A stretch of 64,000 nt of DNA from Acidobacteriota bacterium (GTDB taxonomy: Bacteria; Acidobacteriota; Terriglobia; Terriglobales; Acidobacteriaceae), in contig JAKATU010000065.1 in assembly GCA_021818585.1 (NCBI GenBank), forward strand, positions 86,590 to 150,589, given 5' to 3'. The position numbers and the translations under genes are program-made. Within the stretch, counting starts at the first letter, position 1. Each line of letters begins with the position of its first letter. Under the pieces are notes generated by a model. It made no database searches. It saw only the letters and a list, made by a program, of their open reading frames with translations, and had not been told where the DNA came from. This document shows, in pieces, positions 29,774 through 40,111 of this stretch.

Positions 29774-30372
29774 TGCAACCCTTCCGGAAATTACAAGCCA
29801 CCGTCATGCCGCTCGACCGCGTCAACGTCGATACGGATCAGATCATCCCAAAGCAGTTCCTCAAGCGCATCGAGCGCACCGGCTACGGCGACTTTCTCTT
29901 CTTTGACTGGCGTCAGGATCCCGGCTTCGAGATCAACCAGCCCCGCTACAGGAACGCGCAGATTCTCGTCGCCGCAAAAAACTTCGGCTGCGGCTCCTCG
30001 CGCGAGCACGCCGCGTGGGCGCTCGACAACTACGGCTTCCGCTGCGTCATCTCCTCGTCGTTTGCTGACATCTTCCACTCCAACGCCGGCAAAAACGGCA
30101 TCCTGCTCATCACCCTCTCTGAGGATCAGGTCAACACCCTCCTCCAGCGCGCCAAACAGCACGAGGGTTACAAGCTCACCGTCTCGCTCGAAGAAAACAC
30201 CCTCTCAGACGATCACGGCTTCAGCACCACCTTCAAGGTGGACTCCTTCCGCCGTTACTGCCTCCTCGAAGGCCTCGACGACATCGGACTCACCCTCCGA
30301 TACAAGGACGACCTCGACAAATTCGAGAAGCAGCACGACCGCGACTTCTGGCTAACCCCCAAATCCGCGTAA
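29773..30372 (+). CDS. leuD: 3-isopropylmalate dehydratase small subunit
   Basis: A 199-residue swivelling-domain subunit of isopropylmalate isomerase. Landmarks: LDRVNVDTDQIIPKQFL, NFGCGSSREHAAWAL with the substrate-binding loop, and SSSFADIFHSNAGKNG. Length matches the bacterial small subunit (about 200). It shares its first base with the leuC stop. Two palindromic repeats follow before ilvD, the largest gap in the block. Confidence 0.96.
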
Positions 30373-30376
30373 TCGG

Positions 30377-30408
30377 GTGGCCCATTCAAGCCGAAGGCTT
30401 GAGTGGGG
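30377..30408. repeat. Palindromic repeat copy 1
   Basis: GTGG followed by a 12-base stem CCCATTCAAGCC, loop GAA, GGCTTGAGTGGG. One mismatch from the consensus stem CCCACTCAAGCC. It starts five bases after the leuD stop codon. Same family as 30452, 35804 and 36010. Confidence 0.85.
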
Positions 30409-30451
30409 CTAAAACAAATCGGAGATAACTACGGGTACCCCAGTCATCGTG

Positions 30452-30484
30452 GTGGCCCACTCAAGCCAAAGGCTTGAGTGGGGG
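30452..30484. repeat. Palindromic repeat copy 2
   Basis: GTGG plus a perfect 12-base stem CCCACTCAAGCC, loop AAA, GGCTTGAGTGGG. Between leuD and ilvD, 43 bases after copy 1 and in the same orientation. Confidence 0.88.
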
Positions 30485-30513
30485 AAACAAATCAGTAACA
30501 GGGACAAGTACAA

Positions 30514-32205
30514 ATGAGCAGCGATAACAACATCTACTCCATCAAGAAGAACAGCGTCGCACTCACTGAGGGCCCCAATCGCGCCCCCGCGCGCGCCATG
30601 CTGCGCGCCGTCGGCTTTAATCGCGAAGACCTGAGCAAGCCCATCATCGGCATCGCCAATACCTGGACGGAAATCGGCCCCTGCAACTTCCATCTCCGCC
30701 AGATCGCCGAAGCCGTCAAGGAAGGCGTCCGCGCAGCCGGCGGAACACCCATGGAGTTCAACACCGTCACCATCTCAGACGGCATCACCATGGGCACCGA
30801 AGGCATGAAGGCCTCGCTCATCAGCCGCGAAGTCATCGCCGACTCCATCGAGCTCGTCGCCCGCGGCAATCTCTTTGACGGACTCATCACCATCGCCGGC
30901 TGCGACAAAAACATGCCCGGCACCGTCATGGCGCTCGCCCGTCTCGACATTCCCGGTCTCATGCTCTACGGCGGCTCCATCGCCCCCGGCCATCTTAACG
31001 GCAAAGACCTCACCATTCAGGATGTCTTTGAAGCCGTCGGAGCCCATGCATCCGGCAAGCTCGACGACGCGGGCCTCAGGGCCGTCGAGGAAAATGCCTG
31101 TCCCAGCGTCGGAGCCTGCGGCGGCCAGTTCACCGCCAACACCATGGCCATGGCCTGCGAATTCATGGGCATCTCGCCCATGGCCATCTCCGAGGTTCCA
31201 GCCTTCCTGCTGGAAAAACTCACCTCCGCGCGCGAAGCCGGACGACTCGTCCTCGAGCTGGCCAAAAACGACCTCCGCCCGAGCAAGCTCATCACCCGCG
31301 AATCCATCGAGAACGCCATCGCCAGCGTCGTCGCATCCGGCGGCTCCACCAACGCCGTCCTGCACCTGCTGGCCATCGCCAATGAGCTAAAAATCCCCAT
31401 CACCATCGACGACTTCGACCGCATCAGCAACAAGACTCCGCTGCTCTGCGACCTCAAGCCCGGCGGCAAATACGTCGCAGTCGACTACCACCAGGCTGGC
31501 GGCAGCCGACTGCTCGCAAAAAACCTCATCGACGCAGGTATCCTCAACGGCGACTGCTACAACGCCAGCGGCCGCACCCTCGCCGAAGAAGCCGCGCTCG
31601 CAACAGAAACCGCCGGTCAGGAAGTCATCTTCCCCGCAGCCAAAGCCATCAAGCCTACCGGAGGACTCGTCATCCTCAAGGGCAACATCGCCCCCGAAGG
31701 CTGCGTCCTCAAGGTAGCTGGACACAACCGCATCGATCATCGCGGTCCCGCCCGCGTCTTTGAGCGCGAAGAAGACGCCTTCGCCGCCGTCGAAGCCGGC
31801 AAAATCCAGCCCAACGACATCCTCGTCATCCGCTACGAAGGCCCACGCGGTGGCCCCGGCATGCGCGAAATGCTCGCCGTCACCGCCGCCGTCAAGGGCA
31901 TCCCTGAACTCAGCAAAACCGTAGCCCTGCTCACCGATGGCCGCTTCTCCGGCGCCACGCACGGCCTCATGGCTGGCCATGTCGCCCCGGAAGCCGCCGT
32001 CGGCGGTCCTATCGCCGCCCTCCGCGACGGCGACATCATCCACTTCGACATCACCAACCGCACCCTCAGTGTCGAGCTTTCGGACGACGAAATTGCTGCC
32101 CGTCTCAAAAACTGGCAGCCACCCGCGCCTCGCTTCGAGCGCGGCGTCTTCCGCAAGTACGCTGACACCGTCTCCTCGTCATCTCGCGGGGCTGTTACTT
32201 GTTAA
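30514..32205 (+). CDS. ilvD: Dihydroxy-acid dehydratase
   Basis: A 563-residue IlvD/Edd-family Fe-S enzyme dehydrating 2,3-dihydroxy-isovalerate and 2,3-dihydroxy-3-methylvalerate to the 2-oxo acids for valine, leucine and isoleucine. Cluster Cys are visible in AGCDKNMPGT and CPSVGACGGQFTANTM, and MgC-site landmarks in GGSTNAVLHLLAIANE. The C-terminal half has GPRGGPGMREML and TDGRFSGATHGLM. Length suits the 2Fe-2S/4Fe-4S bacterial type. A weak AGGGA lies 11 bases before ATG 30514. Flanked upstream by two palindromic repeats; ilvB follows 45 bases later. Confidence 0.96.
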   Translation: MSSDNNIYSIKKNSVALTEGPNRAPARAMLRAVGFNREDLSKPIIGIANTWTEIGPCNFHLRQIAEAVKEGVRAAGGTPMEFNTVTISDGITMGTEGMKASLISREVIADSIELVARGNLFDGLITIAGCDKNMPGTVMALARLDIPGLMLYGGSIAPGHLNGKDLTIQDVFEAVGAHASGKLDDAGLRAVEENACPSVGACGGQFTANTMAMACEFMGISPMAISEVPAFLLEKLTSAREAGRLVLELAKNDLRPSKLITRESIENAIASVVASGGSTNAVLHLLAIANELKIPITIDDFDRISNKTPLLCDLKPGGKYVAVDYHQAGGSRLLAKNLIDAGILNGDCYNASGRTLAEEAALATETAGQEVIFPAAKAIKPTGGLVILKGNIAPEGCVLKVAGHNRIDHRGPARVFEREEDAFAAVEAGKIQPNDILVIRYEGPRGGPGMREMLAVTAAVKGIPELSKTVALLTDGRFSGATHGLMAGHVAPEAAVGGPIAALRDGDIIHFDITNRTLSVELSDDEIAARLKNWQPPAPRFERGVFRKYADTVSSSSRGAVTC

Positions 32206-32250
32206 GCCCCATAACGAATCAAGGAGCCGTCACCTGTTAAGGAGGTAATC

Positions 32251-34074
32251 ATGCGCGAGGCCAAAGAACCTGCGATTCAAAGCCGTCCCAAAGGCACGGC
32301 AAAACCGCAAACCGGCAACACCCCGGCACAAAGCACCACCCGTCTCACCGGCGCGGAGATCCTCTGGGCCACCCTCGTAGGCGAAGGCATTGACACCGTC
32401 TTCGGCTACCCCGGTGGCGCCATCCTCCCCGTTTACGACGCGCTGCGCAAGTTCCCCGTGCGCCACATCCTCGTGCGCCACGAGCAGGGCGCCGTGCACA
32501 TGGCAGACGGCTACGCGCGCGCATCCGGCAAGGTCGGCGTCGCCATCGCCACATCCGGCCCCGGAGCCACCAACATGGTCACCGGCCTCGCCACCGCCAT
32601 GCTCGACTCCATCCCGCTCGTCTGCATCACCGGCCAGGTCTCCAGCAAGGTCCTCGGCTCCGATGCTTTCCAGGAAGTCGACATCACCGGCGTCACCCTG
32701 CCCGTCACCAAGCACAGCTACCTCGTCACGCGTCCAGAGGACATAGCCCCCGCCGTCCGCGAGGCCTTCCTCATCGCGCGCTCCGGCCGTCCCGGCCCCG
32801 TCCTCATCGACCTCACCAAGGACGCGCAGGCCGCCATCGCCGACTTCGACTTCGAAGCCGCCGCCGCAGAAGCGCGCCGCCACCACCCCATGCGCAGTGT
32901 CGCGCCAGACGCCATCCAGCAGGCCGCCGAACTCATCCGCAACGCCAAGCGCCCCGTCATCCTCGCCGGGCACGGCGTTATGCAGTCCGGCGCAGAAGAG
33001 CAGGTCCGCACCCTCGCCGAGCGCCTGCAGATTCCCGTCGCATCCACCCTCCTCGGCCTCGGCGGATTTCCCGCCACCCATCCCCTCTCCCTCGGCATGA
33101 TGGGCATGCACGGCGAATCATGGGTCAACGAAGCCATCCAGAACTCCGATCTCCTCATCGCCGCGGGCATGCGCTTCGACGATCGCGTCACCGGCGCGCT
33201 GCCCACCTACGCGCCCAAGGCAAAAAAGATCCACATTGAAATCGATCCCGCCGAGATCAACAAGAACGTCAAAGTCGACGTCGCCCTCATCGGCGACCTC
33301 GCCGAAGTCCTCGAACAACTGCTCCCGCTTCTCTCCGCGCGCACGGACTCGCCCTGGCTCCGCCAGATCAACGAAAGCAAAGGCGACGCCGCCGTCCGCG
33401 ACATCACCAACCTGCCCGACAACGGCCACCTCTACGCCGCCCACGTCATCCACGACCTCTGGCGCGTCACCGACGGCAAGGCCATCATCGTCACCGACGT
33501 AGGCCAGCACCAGATGTGGGAAGCCCAGTATTACAAGCACGAAACCTCGCGCTCCCTCATCACCTCCGGCGGACTCGGCACCATGGGCTTCGCCCTCCCC
33601 GCCGCCATCGGCGCAAAAATCGCATGCCCCGACCGCGAAGTCTGGGTCATCGCCGGAGACGGCGGCTTCCAGATGACTGCCTGCGAGCTCTCCACCATCG
33701 CCCAGGAGAACCTCGACCTCAACATCGCAGTCATTAACAATGGCTACCTGGGCATGGTCCGCCAGTGGCAGGAGTTTTTCTACGAGAAAAACTACGCCGC
33801 CTCGCCCATCCTCAGCCCAGACTTCGCCATGCTCGCGCAGGCCCACGGCATCGCAGGAGCCACCATCCAGCAGCGCGCGCAGGTCGTCCCCGCCGTCAGC
33901 GAAGCGCGCAAGCTCAAAGGCCCCTACCTCATCAACTTCCAGGTAGAAAAAGAAGACTCCGTCTACCCCATGATTCCCTCCGGCGCGGCCCTCCACGAAC
34001 TGATCCGCCGCCCCTCCGTCACCACCGCCCATCTCGGCCACAACCCCATCATTGAAACGGCAGAGGACCAATAA
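32251..34074 (+). CDS. ilvB: Acetolactate synthase large (catalytic) subunit
   Basis: A 607-residue ThDP enzyme making 2-acetolactate or 2-aceto-2-hydroxybutyrate. N-terminal pyrimidine-binding domain with the catalytic Glu (RHEQGAVHMADGYARASG), central FAD-binding domain, and C-terminal ThDP domain with GDGGFQMTACELSTI and NNGYLGMVRQWQEFFY. The first 30 residues are a non-conserved extension. The ribosome site AAGGAGGTAATC directly before ATG 32251 is the strongest in the block. The regulatory subunit ilvN follows three bases after the stop. Confidence 0.97.
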   Translation: MREAKEPAIQSRPKGTAKPQTGNTPAQSTTRLTGAEILWATLVGEGIDTVFGYPGGAILPVYDALRKFPVRHILVRHEQGAVHMADGYARASGKVGVAIATSGPGATNMVTGLATAMLDSIPLVCITGQVSSKVLGSDAFQEVDITGVTLPVTKHSYLVTRPEDIAPAVREAFLIARSGRPGPVLIDLTKDAQAAIADFDFEAAAAEARRHHPMRSVAPDAIQQAAELIRNAKRPVILAGHGVMQSGAEEQVRTLAERLQIPVASTLLGLGGFPATHPLSLGMMGMHGESWVNEAIQNSDLLIAAGMRFDDRVTGALPTYAPKAKKIHIEIDPAEINKNVKVDVALIGDLAEVLEQLLPLLSARTDSPWLRQINESKGDAAVRDITNLPDNGHLYAAHVIHDLWRVTDGKAIIVTDVGQHQMWEAQYYKHETSRSLITSGGLGTMGFALPAAIGAKIACPDREVWVIAGDGGFQMTACELSTIAQENLDLNIAVINNGYLGMVRQWQEFFYEKNYAASPILSPDFAMLAQAHGIAGATIQQRAQVVPAVSEARKLKGPYLINFQVEKEDSVYPMIPSGAALHELIRRPSVTTAHLGHNPIIETAEDQ

Positions 34075-34077
34075 CCG

Positions 34078-34674
34078 ATGCTCCACACATTCGTCGCATT
34101 AGTCGAAGACAAACCCGGCGTGCTCACCCGCGTCGCCTCGCTCTTCCGCCGGCTCAACATCAACATCGTCTCCGTCACCGTCGGCGGCACCGAGCGCACC
34201 GGCGTCTCGCGCATGACCATCGTCGCCGATGCCTCGCCCACCGCAGGCCATCGCATCATGGCCAGCCTCTACAAGCTGGAAAATGTCCTCGAAGTCGACG
34301 ACGTAGGCCAGCTCTCCTGCGTCACCCGCGAGCTCGCCCTCATCAAGGTCGCCGCCACCGTCCAGACCCGCTCCCACATCTTTGAACTGGTCGAGGTCTT
34401 CCGCGCGCGCATCGTCGACCTCGCTCCCGAATCCCTCATGATCGAGATGACCGGCGTCGAAAGCAAAATCGAAGGCCTCATCCAGGTCCTCACAGAATCC
34501 GGCGACGAAATTCTTGAAGTCTCCCGCACCGGCCGCATGGTCATGCGCCGCGGCCAGCACACCAGCCGCGTCCTCCAGGCCATGCGCGTTCCCGGCTACG
34601 AGTCCAGCGGCTCCTCTCAATCCGAGGACGCAGCCCTCGAACCGGATGCCGTCCACACCCAGCCCGCTGACTGA
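34078..34674 (+). CDS. ilvN: Acetolactate synthase small (regulatory) subunit
   Basis: A 198-residue IlvN/IlvH-type subunit that stimulates the catalytic subunit and gives valine feedback. N-terminal ACT domain (FVALVEDKPGVLTRVASLF, RRLNINIVSVTVGG) and second ACT-like C-terminal domain (FELVEVFRARIVDLAPES, MIEMTGVESKIEGLI). The last 30 residues are acidic/serine-rich and not conserved. Begins three bases after ilvB, implying coupled translation. With LeuA lacking its regulatory domain, this subunit is the only visible allosteric end-product control in the block. Confidence 0.95.
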   Translation: MLHTFVALVEDKPGVLTRVASLFRRLNINIVSVTVGGTERTGVSRMTIVADASPTAGHRIMASLYKLENVLEVDDVGQLSCVTRELALIKVAATVQTRSHIFELVEVFRARIVDLAPESLMIEMTGVESKIEGLIQVLTESGDEILEVSRTGRMVMRRGQHTSRVLQAMRVPGYESSGSSQSEDAALEPDAVHTQPAD

Positions 34675-34703
34675 AACCGAATTTGTAACTATCACTGAAT
34701 TAA

Positions 34704-35789
<1,086 letters not shown>

Positions 35790-35803
35790 CCCCACCAACA
35801 GTG

Positions 35804-35835
35804 GTGGCCCACTCAAGCCAAAGGCTTGAGTGGGG
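35804..35835. repeat. Palindromic repeat copy 3
   Basis: GTGG with a perfect 12-base stem CCCACTCAAGCC, loop AAA, GGCTTGAGTGGG, 14 bases after the ilvC stop. Identical to copy 2 over the stem-loop. Confidence 0.88.
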
Positions 35836-35848
35836 AAAAAAGTGAGCA

Positions 35849-35887
35849 CCCCATGCAAGCCCCAGGCTTGCATGGGGCTTTCCTTTT
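35849..35887 (+). terminator. Terminator-like hairpin after ilvC
   Basis: 13-base stem CCCCATGCAAGCC, loop CCA, complement, then CTTTCCTTTT. It resembles the neighbouring palindromic repeats in layout but differs at paired positions on both arms, so it may be a related repeat used as the operon terminator. Confidence 0.75.
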
Positions 35888-36295
35888 CACCATCCAAGAA
35901 GAATTGTCATCTCGTCGAGCAAAATCAACCACATACCTACAAAAACAAATGGAGTCAAAAGCAAAAAACCGGCGTCACCCACAAAAAGGGTGCTCCATCC
36001 AGGCATGGTGTGGCCCACTCAAGCTCCGCTTGAGTGGGATCGGAGAAAGCTAACTCTCCAATAGTCGTCATTCAGAGCGAAGCGAAAGCCTGCCCTGCGC
36101 GCAGCCGAAGGGAATCCCGAATGCCTCGACAGAAATGCTCTCAAAAGTTTCTCCCAGAGTCCTAAATCAGGAATGGCGCGCAAAGCGCGCGACCGCCCGT
36201 GCCACCAGCACCTACTCGTGCCCATCCGGGTTCCCTCTCGCCATTTTTCTCCAACCCTTCGCCCTCCTTTGGGATAATGATCATGCTCTGGGGTT
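35888..36295. other. Intergenic region with repeat, no gene
   Basis: Apart from repeat copy 4, no gene or RNA is recognised between the ilvC terminator and ftsK. A small GCGCGC palindrome lies near 36178-36192. The ftsK promoter is presumably here; a GATAAT hexamer near 36273 is a weak -10 candidate. Confidence 0.35.
36010..36038. repeat. Palindromic repeat copy 4 (shorter)
   Basis: GTGG with an 11-base stem CCCACTCAAGC, loop TCC, GCTTGAGTGGG. Loop and adjoining base pair differ from copies 1-3, but the arms pair perfectly. Confidence 0.82.
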
Positions 36296-38881
36296 ATGAC
36301 AGCTCGCCATGCCCGGCCAACCAGCCGTGCACAGGCGCTCGCCCGGTTTGTGTCTCTCATGAAACCCTTACGCATTGTTCTTACCCCGACCCGCAATCGC
36401 AGGCTCAACGAGCTCATCGGCTTTCTCGTCCTCGTCACCGCCGTCCTCCTGACCCTCGCACTGGTCACATACCACCCCTCAGACCCATCTTTTGACACCG
36501 TCCGTGGTGCAGCCTCCAACGCCCCAGTCCACAACTGGACCGGTCGCGCCGGAGCCTACCTCAGCGACATTCTCCTCCAGCTCGAAGGCCTGGCATCCTT
36601 CCTGCTCGCGCTCATGCTCGCTGGCATCGGTCTCGCGTGGATACGCTCCCAGCCCATCGCTTCGCCACTCTCCAAGTTCACCGGCGCGATCCTGGCCCTG
36701 CTCTTCGTACCCGCCGCACTCGGCCTTTTCACCCATCCCTTTCACGCCCTCGGCGGCTTGCCCGCACAGGGCGTCATCGGCGTCCTCATGGCCGCCAGCC
36801 TCATCCACGTCCTCAACCGTCCCGGCGCATGGATCGTCACCCTCGCACTCGTAGCCGCTTCCGGCTACCTCTGCACCACCTTCAGCCTCAACACTGCACG
36901 CGACTGGGCCGCCGTCCGCTTCGCCTTCCTCCTCACCTGGCGGGATCGCCTCGCCAACTGGCGCGCCAACCGCGCCCTCAACCGCCAGCTAAAGCAGGAA
37001 GCCAAGCACGAAAAACAGCGCCAGCGAGCCCTCCGCAAGCAGCAGAGGGTCGAAGCCCGCAAGCGCCTCCACACCGGCCCAGAAATCGACGACGAACCGC
37101 TCACCTTAGAATCCCAGTCCGAGTCCGCTCCAGCCGACTTCGAGGAACTTCCCGTCCAAATCCGCCAGTCCCGCTTCGCCGAGTTCGAAGTATCCCGCCG
37201 CCCCGAGCCCATCCCCGCTCTCCAGACCATCGCCAAAGAACCGGCTTGGGAACCAGAGCCAGAGCGAACGCCGGAGCCCACACCAGCCCCGCGCATCCTC
37301 GAGATTCCCCGCGCCGCAGCCAAACCCATCCAGCTAGAACCCAGGCCGGACACCGCAGAAAACATCACCATCGGCGAGCGCGCAGACACCGACCTCCGCA
37401 CCGTGACCGTCGCCCCAAAATCCGTCAGCGGATACCGGCTCCCGCCCAGCACCCTCCTGCACAAGAGCACAGACACTCAGGTCATTCGCGAGGAATCCCT
37501 TCGCGCCGAGGCCCAGGTCCTCGTCGAAAAGTGCGCCGAGTTCGACGTCCGCGGCCAGGTCTCCCGCATCAACCCAGGACCCGTCGTCACCACCTTCGAG
37601 TTTCGCCCCGAGCCCGGCGTCAAATACAGCCGCGTCACCGGCCTCGCCGAAGACCTCTGCCTCGCCATGCGCGCCGAGAGCATCCTCATCGAACGCATGG
37701 CCGGCAAAAGCACCGTCGGCATCCAGGTGCCCAACGAGGAGCGCGAAACCATCTGGCTCCGCGAAATCATCGAGTCAGAAAAGTTTTCCACCGGCAAAAG
37801 CCGCCTCACCCTGGCACTCGGCAAGGACATCAACGGCCAGCTCGTCACCACCGACCTCGCCACCATGCCCCACATCCTCATCGCAGGCTCCACCGGCAGC
37901 GGCAAATCCGTGGCCATCAACGCCATGATCATGTCCGTGCTCTACAAGGCCACGCCCGACCACGTCCGCCTCATCCTCGTGGACCCCAAGCGCGTCGAGC
38001 TCGGCATGTATGAGGGCATTCCGCACCTCTTCACGCCCATCATCACCGAGCCCAAAATGGCCGCCAACGCCCTCCGAAACGCCGTCCGCGAAATGGAGCG
38101 CCGCCTCAAGCTCCTCGCCTCCCGCAGCGTCCGCAACATCGACCAGTACAACCGCCTCTTCGACAATCCATCGCTCTTTGAGGACGACCCCGAGCAGAAG
38201 CCGCTTCCCTACATCATGATCATCATCGACGAGCTGGCCGACCTCATGATGCTAGACAAAGCCAACGTCGAAGAGGCCATCACCCGCCTCGCCCAGATGG
38301 CCCGCGCCGTCGGCATACACCTCGTCCTTGCCACCCAGCGGCCCTCCGTCGACGTCATCACCGGCCTCATCAAAGCCAACGTGCCCTCGCGTCTATCCTT
38401 CCGCCTCGCCACCAAAGTCGACTCCCGCACCATTCTCGATTCCAACGGTGCCGAATCCCTCCTCGGTCGCGGCGACTCGCTCTTCCTGCCGCCCGGAACC
38501 TCGCGCCTCCAACGCGTCCACGCCCCCTTCGTCACCGAGAAGGAAATCGAAGCTGTCACCGACTTCTGGAAGAAACAGGGTGGCGCCGAATACGCGGAAG
38601 GCTTCCTCGACGCACCCAAAGACGAGCGCGACCTCGACGCCGCCGGCTCCGACGACAACAACGACGAGCTCTTCCAGGACGCCATCCGCCTCGTCCTCGA
38701 ATTCGGTAAAGCCTCCACATCACTGCTCCAGCGCCGCCTCCGCATCGGCTACGGTCGCGCCGCTCATCTCATCGATATGATGGAGCGCGACGGCATCGTC
38801 GGACCCGCCGACGGCCCGCGCCCCCGTGAAATTCTCAAGTCCCACGACTGGCTCAACGAAGTCGATCAGGCCCTCCGCTGA
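36296..38881 (+). CDS. ftsK: FtsK/SpoIIIE DNA translocase
   Basis: An 861-residue septal DNA pump that moves chromosome ends during division. N-terminal region with about four TM helices (GFLVLVTAVLLTLALVTY onward), a charged and proline-rich linker (roughly residues 225-375), the FtsK alpha/beta motor from about 400, and a C-terminal gamma winged helix (RLRIGYGRAAHLIDMMERDG) that reads KOPS-like sites. Walker A AGSTGSGKS is at about residues 530-538 and Walker B ends at D645-E646. RLSFRLATKVDSRTILD is the usual sensor region. ATG 36296 and 36359 are both possible; the first is kept, and the extra 21 residues are uncertain. Confidence 0.95.
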   Translation: MTARHARPTSRAQALARFVSLMKPLRIVLTPTRNRRLNELIGFLVLVTAVLLTLALVTYHPSDPSFDTVRGAASNAPVHNWTGRAGAYLSDILLQLEGLASFLLALMLAGIGLAWIRSQPIASPLSKFTGAILALLFVPAALGLFTHPFHALGGLPAQGVIGVLMAASLIHVLNRPGAWIVTLALVAASGYLCTTFSLNTARDWAAVRFAFLLTWRDRLANWRANRALNRQLKQEAKHEKQRQRALRKQQRVEARKRLHTGPEIDDEPLTLESQSESAPADFEELPVQIRQSRFAEFEVSRRPEPIPALQTIAKEPAWEPEPERTPEPTPAPRILEIPRAAAKPIQLEPRPDTAENITIGERADTDLRTVTVAPKSVSGYRLPPSTLLHKSTDTQVIREESLRAEAQVLVEKCAEFDVRGQVSRINPGPVVTTFEFRPEPGVKYSRVTGLAEDLCLAMRAESILIERMAGKSTVGIQVPNEERETIWLREIIESEKFSTGKSRLTLALGKDINGQLVTTDLATMPHILIAGSTGSGKSVAINAMIMSVLYKATPDHVRLILVDPKRVELGMYEGIPHLFTPIITEPKMAANALRNAVREMERRLKLLASRSVRNIDQYNRLFDNPSLFEDDPEQKPLPYIMIIIDELADLMMLDKANVEEAITRLAQMARAVGIHLVLATQRPSVDVITGLIKANVPSRLSFRLATKVDSRTILDSNGAESLLGRGDSLFLPPGTSRLQRVHAPFVTEKEIEAVTDFWKKQGGAEYAEGFLDAPKDERDLDAAGSDDNNDELFQDAIRLVLEFGKASTSLLQRRLRIGYGRAAHLIDMMERDGIVGPADGPRPREILKSHDWLNEVDQALR

Positions 38882-39213
38882 GCATGCAAAAAACTCCAAA
38901 CCCTTCCAGGAAATCGACTCCCGGATCGGGAATCCATTTCCATCACAGGTTCGTAAATCAAAAACGTCTCGGCCAATCCAGTCAGAATGTGGCAAAATTC
39001 CACCAGTCGAGCCTTCGCTCACAAAAATTTACGAAGGATGGCATCATCTCCCCCGATGCAGCCTCACCCTCATCCCGGATTTCGGTTCTCCTGCTGCCTC
39101 GTGGCCGTCCGGGCTGCGCTGCAAAAACTTGATTCCTGCCATCCCCCAACCTCATTCGCACCCATTGGAAAAGGATTTCCGCACGCTCACCTGAGCTCTG
39201 GCGGCCATCTCTC
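38882..39213. other. Intergenic stretch, no gene seen
   Basis: About 330 bases between ftsK and the response regulator gene. Several short frames are open, but none has a ribosome site or plausible protein. No strong hairpin. Confidence 0.35.
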
Positions 39214-39933
39214 ATGACCATGCACGCAAAGCACGGAACCTCCGAAGTTGGCCGCTGGCCGAACATCTCCAGCGTACGTGTGCTCATCGCGGACGATCAC
39301 CCGGTAGTCCGCGTCGGCGTCCGCAATATGCTTTCCAGCGAGCCTGTCATTGACGTTATCGCCGAAGCTGGCGATGGAGATGAAGCACTCGACCTCACAA
39401 AGCGCCTCGTTCCCGACGTTCTCCTGCTCGATATCTCCATGCCGCGCCTCTCTGGTTTTGAGGTATTGCGCCGCATTATGGAAGACTCGCCAACCGTTAA
39501 GATCATCCTCCTGACCGCCGGAATCACCACCCAGCAGATCATTGAAGCCCTGCAGGCAGGCGCCCGCGGCGTCATCCTCAAAGACACCATCACCGACCGC
39601 ATGTCTGAAGCCGTCATGTCTGTTGCCGCCGGCGACTATTGGATCGGCGGTAAGCGCGTCGTCAATCTCGTCGCCGGTCTCCACGACCTCGAGCAAAAGG
39701 CTGCCAGGCCCGAGCGCAAAACCTACGGCCTCACCCCACGGGAGATGGAAGTGGTCGGCTGCATCGTGGAGGGGTGCAGCAACCGCGACATTGCACAGCA
39801 ATTCCACCTCAGCGAAGAAACCGTAAAGCGCCATCTGTCAAATATCTTTGACAAAACCGGCGTATCCACCCGCCTCGAACTTGCCATGTTCGCCATCGCT
39901 CATGAGCTGGTCAGTCCCGCCCCGCCGGCCTGA
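39214..39933 (+). CDS. NarL/LuxR-type response regulator
   Basis: A 239-residue two-component regulator. Receiver domain at residues 20-140 (RVLIADDHPVVRVGVRNML, phospho-acceptor D73 in LLLDISMP, Thr/Lys switch residues in LLTAG and LKDT), then a GerE helix-turn-helix (LTPREMEVVGCIVEGCSNRD, ETVKRHLSNIFDKTGV). No cognate histidine kinase is adjacent; the kinase at 49 kb is orphan too, so a pairing is possible but speculative. ATG 39214 and 39220 are alternative starts; neither has a strong ribosome site. Confidence 0.92.
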   Translation: MTMHAKHGTSEVGRWPNISSVRVLIADDHPVVRVGVRNMLSSEPVIDVIAEAGDGDEALDLTKRLVPDVLLLDISMPRLSGFEVLRRIMEDSPTVKIILLTAGITTQQIIEALQAGARGVILKDTITDRMSEAVMSVAAGDYWIGGKRVVNLVAGLHDLEQKAARPERKTYGLTPREMEVVGCIVEGCSNRDIAQQFHLSEETVKRHLSNIFDKTGVSTRLELAMFAIAHELVSPAPPA

Positions 39934-40111
39934 TTCGTTCCCTGCCGCCCTGAATCTCTACTGCATCCCTGTCCGGCTCAAATTTAAGCCGTCTCGCCAG
40001 GTTGCCTTCGCACCCTTTCAGGCGTCTCATGGAAAAATAAGATTGTACCTACTGCGTAGCCTCCAGCGGCCACGCGCCAAGCCCTCAACGGGCGAAGGAG
40101 TCACTATCACG

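Noticed and set aside
36067..36086. GTCATTCAGAGCGAAGCGAA-type motif upstream of ftsK
   Set aside because: It resembles short intergenic repeats I have seen in other genomes, but only one copy was noticed here, so it is not called as a repeat.
39848..40111. Upstream extension of the OmpA-family frame
   Set aside because: Overlaps the response regulator gene and lacks protein character; the signal peptide begins at 40112.
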